From JAQWRV01 sp045564915 (GTDB taxonomy: Bacteria; Pseudomonadota; Alphaproteobacteria; Rhodospirillales; Rhodospirillaceae): 64,000 nt of DNA. The notes under the pieces are model-generated. The model was not told where the DNA came from, made no database searches, and saw only the letters and a list, made by a program, of their open reading frames with translations. The position numbers and the translations under genes were made by a program. The stretch is from the NCBI GenBank assembly GCA_045564915.1, contig JBJLGL010000005.1:176085-240084 (forward strand), in the 5' to 3' direction. Each line of letters starts with the position of its first letter. The stretch's first letter is position 1. Positions 60,927 to 64,000 of the stretch are shown piece after piece.

Positions 60927-62024
60927 CTAGCCGGTCGTCCGTTGCTCGATGGTATGAAGTGCGTTGAGAACTACCCGCTTTTTATCGAGGTGTACGGCAG
61001 TGGCCCGGTCGAATAAACGGGCGATCTTTTCCCACACCTCTACCCATTGATCAAGGCCCGCTGCGTCTTTTAGCCTTTCGGCTATTGCGTGTTCGCCAGG
61101 TACAACTTCAGTAAAGTTTTTCATATCCTTTCTAGCTTCCGAACTAATAACTCGGCCTAACCACCATACCAATAAATCGGCAATAGTACGGAAGCTCTCA
61201 CCCCGTGCTGCGGTGTCACCTAGCGAGTGAGCTAAACTAATATCAAGTTTTGGCAGAGTTCCTAGAACGCCAATCATCTGATCGAATAGATCTAAACCAC
61301 CGGCTTCCAAAAGTTCCAATGATCGGCCAATTGATCCGTCCGCTAACATGGCCAGGGAGGACGCTTTGCTTGGGGATAATCCTGGCTGGTAGCGTAACAG
61401 CAAATCTTCAACGGTTTTAGTTGGTAGGGGTGACAAGTTTAATCGTCTACATCGGGACCTAATTGTCGGTAACAGTCGTGCCGGATTGTGAGAGATTAAG
61501 ATTATCAGTGCTTGCCGAGGTGGTTCTTCAAGCATCTTAAGCACCGCATTTGCGGCGTTATGATTCATGTCATCCGCAGCATCTATTATTACCACACGCC
61601 AGCCCCCTTCCCCGGGAGTGAGGCGAAGAAAGCGCCCGATCTCTCGCAGCTCATTTACTGTAATGGCGGTTTTACGCTTACTCTTCTTAGCGTCTGTCCA
61701 AGGCTTTTCTACGGCCCGAAAATCATTATGACTCTGGGATACTATCCGTTTGAAGACCCGTTGATCGCTAGACATTTGGAGTGAATCTGCTTCTGCCTCT
61801 AATTCTGGGAGCAGACCCGGCCCATTATCTGCCGCTGATGACAGTGCATAGCGAGCCATTCGATAGGCCAGTGTGGCCTTCCCAATTCCGCGCTGACCAC
61901 CAATTAGCCATGCATGAGCCAGTCGCCTAGATGACCAAGCCTGGATAAACTGCTGCTCCGCGAATTCATGCCCGACCAGGTGTTCATTCTCCCGCGGTAG
62001 TAAATATTCATCTATCTCAGACAT
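60927..62024 (-). CDS. holB: DNA polymerase III delta' subunit
   Basis: A clamp-loader subunit of 365 residues. The AAA+ N-domain has LIGGQRGIGKATLAYRMAR (a modified Walker A), VVIIDAADDMNHNAANAVLKMLEEPP (sensor and helix) and SRCRRLNLSPL. The zinc-finger cysteines found in E. coli delta' are absent. The start overlaps the end of tmk by 8 bases, so the pair is coupled, as in most proteobacteria. Confidence 0.94.
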   Translation of the reverse strand: MSEIDEYLLPRENEHLVGHEFAEQQFIQAWSSRRLAHAWLIGGQRGIGKATLAYRMARYALSSAADNGPGLLPELEAEADSLQMSSDQRVFKRIVSQSHNDFRAVEKPWTDAKKSKRKTAITVNELREIGRFLRLTPGEGGWRVVIIDAADDMNHNAANAVLKMLEEPPRQALIILISHNPARLLPTIRSRCRRLNLSPLPTKTVEDLLLRYQPGLSPSKASSLAMLADGSIGRSLELLEAGGLDLFDQMIGVLGTLPKLDISLAHSLGDTAARGESFRTIADLLVWWLGRVISSEARKDMKNFTEVVPGEHAIAERLKDAAGLDQWVEVWEKIARLFDRATAVHLDKKRVVLNALHTIEQRTTG

Positions 62025-62673
62025 TTTGCTCTAATCCAGCGTCTTTTAATGCTTGACCCACAATAGACCAGACTGACGCTTCAACAGTTTCTTCTGTTCC
62101 AGTAGCATCGATTAGCCGACATCTAATTTTATCTTCATTGGCAATTTCTAGGAAGCCATCATGCAAGCGTTGGTGAAATGCAATATCCATATCCTCAAAA
62201 CGATTTCCACCCCTGGAATTGGCACGTAATAGGCCTTCTTCTGCCGGCAGGTTCAGGATTAATGTCAGGTCCGGTTTGAAATCACCGAGGGTTGTCGCAT
62301 AAAGCCGTTCAATGACATCACGGCCAAGACCATGGCCATAACCTTGGTAGGCCATAGTTGAATCAGCGAAGCGATCTGAAATCACAACCTTTCCATCATT
62401 CAGAGCTGGCCTGATGGTGTGCCGAACATGATCACAACGGGCGGCAAAATTTAGTAGGGCCTCAGCCATGCCATCCCAGCGGTCGATATCACCATTTATC
62501 AAGAGTTCTCGTATAGCTTCGGCACCAGGGGAACCACCTGGCTCTCGGGTCACCTTGACGGCATGGCCTGCTAATCTAAGCCTCGTATCGAGACGTTTTA
62601 TCTGGGTAGACTTACCACTACCCTCCCCACCTTCAAGCGTAATAAAAAACCCCTGTTTTGTCTGCCCTATCAA
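62017..62673 (-). CDS. tmk: Thymidylate kinase
   Basis: Phosphorylates dTMP to dTDP. The 218 residues hold the P-loop LEGGEGSGKSTQ (about 13-24), the TREPGGSPGAE block, the DR motif in VISDRFADSTMAYQG, and the LID region with RGGNRFEDMD. It is coupled to holB by an 8-base overlap and lies 37 bp after dacA, in a minus-strand run toward metG and tatD. Confidence 0.96.
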   Translation of the reverse strand: MIGQTKQGFFITLEGGEGSGKSTQIKRLDTRLRLAGHAVKVTREPGGSPGAEAIRELLINGDIDRWDGMAEALLNFAARCDHVRHTIRPALNDGKVVISDRFADSTMAYQGYGHGLGRDVIERLYATTLGDFKPDLTLILNLPAEEGLLRANSRGGNRFEDMDIAFHQRLHDGFLEIANEDKIRCRLIDATGTEETVEASVWSIVGQALKDAGLEQNV

Positions 62674-62710
62674 GGGAGACCTCCAATCCGTTTCTTTGTC
62701 TTTCTAAATC

Positions 62711-63877
62711 TTAAGTACCGCCACTAAACCCGAAAAGAATCTGAGTTGCAGCCGCTTTTATTCTTCCAACGAAACCTAACTTCTCCACTGACAGGGCCGC
62801 TACTAGATTATACTCTAGAGGTTCCATCTCTTCTCCAGAAATAACAAGTCTCGCAATTTCTGCACCTTTTGTAATGGGCGCCGCAATGGGTCCCTCATAT
62901 ACTGCTTTTACTTCCAAGGTACGCCAGGATCTTCGAGGTATAGTAATGGTGACGTCTTCTTCTATTACAAGTGGTATGGTATTTTCCATGCCTAGCCAGA
63001 CTTCTGCTTCAGAAACGGTTTCACCGGCGCGGAATAAGTCGCGGTTTGTAAAGTTGCGGAAGCCCCAGTCCATTAGGCGGCTTGTTTCCTCTGCTCGGGA
63101 TTGGGCACTCTCCATTCCGTTGGCTACTAGAATTAAACGGCGGCCATCTCGTACTGCTGAGGCAGTCAAGCCGTAACCCGCAGCTTTTGTATATCCGGTC
63201 TTCAGCCCGTCGGTACCACCTGGGCGGTAGAGCAAGGGATTACGATTAAATTGTTTAATATCGTTATAAGTGAACTCTGTTTCTTTGTAGAGCGAGTAGT
63301 ACTCAGGAAAATCTACGATAATGTGTTTGGCAAGGGCCGCTAGATCTCTGGCTGTAGTATAGTGATCTGGATCTGGCAGACCGGTAGAGTTGACAAAATT
63401 GCTCCCTAAAAGGCCAAGCTCAAACGCTTTTTCGGTCATTTCATCTGCGAATGCTTCTTCGCTACCGGACATGTTTTCCGCCACCACAATACATGCATCG
63501 TTACCAGATTGAATAATGATCCCGCGCAGGAGATCTTCAACCCGCACCCGGCTTCTTGGCTCAAGGAACATGGTCGAACCACCAGAAGCTGCCCCGCCTT
63601 TTCGCCAAGCATTGTCACTAACCTGGAATTCGTCATCAAGAGAAATAGTGCCCGAATGTATTGCATCAAATAACATGTAGGCAGTCATAAGCTTTGACAT
63701 AGAGGATGGCGGCATCGGCTCGTCAGGATCACTTTGTGCGAGTACAGTCCAGGTCTGATAGTCGATCAAGAGTACCTGTCGTGCTGCTATCTCTAATGCA
63801 GCTACGGGAAGGCAGAAGATAGCAGCCACAAATAATAGGCCCACGAAGGCTAGACTACGGGTAGTGTGAAGTTTCAT
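62711..63877 (-). CDS. dacA: D-alanyl-D-alanine carboxypeptidase (PBP5/6 type)
   Basis: Trims the terminal D-Ala of peptidoglycan pentapeptides. The start ATG 63877 gives MKLHTTRSLAFVGLLFVAA, a clear signal peptide (cleavage near VAA-LE); an in-frame ATG at 63892 is an alternative. The active-site motifs are SxxK (Ser59-Met-Ser-Lys62), SGN (IIQSGNDACIV) and KTG (DGLKTGYTK). A C-terminal beta domain ends in an amphipathic segment (VGRIKAAATQILFGF) that would anchor the protein at the membrane. The symbol follows the E. coli PBP5 type; dacC or dacF labels are equally possible. Confidence 0.93.
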   Translation of the reverse strand: MKLHTTRSLAFVGLLFVAAIFCLPVAALEIAARQVLLIDYQTWTVLAQSDPDEPMPPSSMSKLMTAYMLFDAIHSGTISLDDEFQVSDNAWRKGGAASGGSTMFLEPRSRVRVEDLLRGIIIQSGNDACIVVAENMSGSEEAFADEMTEKAFELGLLGSNFVNSTGLPDPDHYTTARDLAALAKHIIVDFPEYYSLYKETEFTYNDIKQFNRNPLLYRPGGTDGLKTGYTKAAGYGLTASAVRDGRRLILVANGMESAQSRAEETSRLMDWGFRNFTNRDLFRAGETVSEAEVWLGMENTIPLVIEEDVTITIPRRSWRTLEVKAVYEGPIAAPITKGAEIARLVISGEEMEPLEYNLVAALSVEKLGFVGRIKAAATQILFGFSGGT

Positions 63878-63946
63878 TACGATATCACTCATGGTTCATG
63901 CACGGTCTGGATTGTGGTAAACTCAATGCGCTTTAGTCCGAAAGTA

Positions 63947-64000
63947 TCATTCGGATACAATGCGAGCTTCAGCATACCCTTCAGTTTGCATATACTGGAG
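63947..64000 (-). CDS. 3' end of a SPOR-domain protein, probably RlpA
   Basis: The minus-strand frame open from the window edge reads LQYMQTEGYAEARIVSE and stops at 63947-63949. This resembles the last strand of a SPOR domain (peptidoglycan-binding), and rlpA commonly precedes dacA in alphaproteobacteria. Only 17 residues are visible, so the call rests on this tail and on its position 69 bp upstream of dacA. Confidence 0.45.
   Translation of the reverse strand, partial: LQYMQTEGYAEARIVSE

Overview
The window is a gene-dense stretch of an alphaproteobacterial chromosome of moderate GC content (mid-forties percent by eye). The gene orders point to that class: dapA-smpB; rpoZ-rel-pdxJ-acpS-lepB-rnc-era-recO; nrdR-rib-nusB-thiL; dusB-ntrB-ntrC-ntrY-ntrX-trkA-hfq-hflX; and dacA-tmk-holB-metG-tatD. 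A CBP3-type bc1 chaperone, Bpt, a fused IspDF and a Cys-less RibBX-type protein fit the same assignment. A Rhodospirillales-like or related marine lineage is a reasonable guess, but order or genus cannot be fixed from this sequence alone.

Layout. 1-6.3 kb: 5' end of a lytic transglycosylase gene (minus strand), dapA, smpB, an orphan O-methyltransferase, an exported glutathione peroxidase, a family 5 uracil-DNA glycosylase coupled to a NYN-domain protein, folK and rpoZ. 6.4-16.5 kb: bifunctional (p)ppGpp enzyme, a DUF2062 membrane protein, pdxJ, acpS, lepB, rnc, era, recO, parC. 16.6-19.8 kb (minus): bpt and a penicillin-acylase-family enzyme. 19.9-30.3 kb: DUF6898-like protein, rpiB, glyA, nrdR, ribD, ribE, ribBX, ribH, nusB, thiL, a FliL-like membrane protein and hppA, closed by a clear terminator. 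30.4-36.3 kb: bamE, CBP3, DUF177, rpmF, plsX, fabH, ihfA, a MerR regulator, tRNA-Pro(GGG) and a small hypothetical gene. 36.3-51.7 kb: cutA, ispDF, dusB, the two nitrogen two-component systems, trkA, a class IV aminotransferase, a HAD phosphatase, hfq, hflX, an IMPase-family enzyme and mazG. 57-64 kb: MBL hydrolase, a Tyr/Lys-rich lipoprotein, tatD, metG, holB, tmk, dacA and the 3' tip of a probable rlpA.

The part that stands out is the roughly 5.3-kb block at 51.8-57.0 kb, between mazG and the MBL/tatD block. It holds two tandem copies of a two-gene unit, each a 112-116 aa probably helical protein followed 14-18 bp later by a class I SAM methyltransferase-fold protein with a twin-arginine-like signal. 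Between them, on the other strand, lies a third related methyltransferase without a signal. A DUF3574 membrane protein closes the block. All three methyltransferases share an N-terminal helical region and an H-x-Q-x-GGY motif ahead of the SAM fold. I do not recognise this as a described system. The two secreted-looking copies pose a cofactor problem, because SAM is made in the cytoplasm.

No rRNA, CRISPR array, insertion sequence or prophage was seen. No gene-free stretch exceeds 300 bases; the longest are 257 bp before recO and 278 bp before parC.
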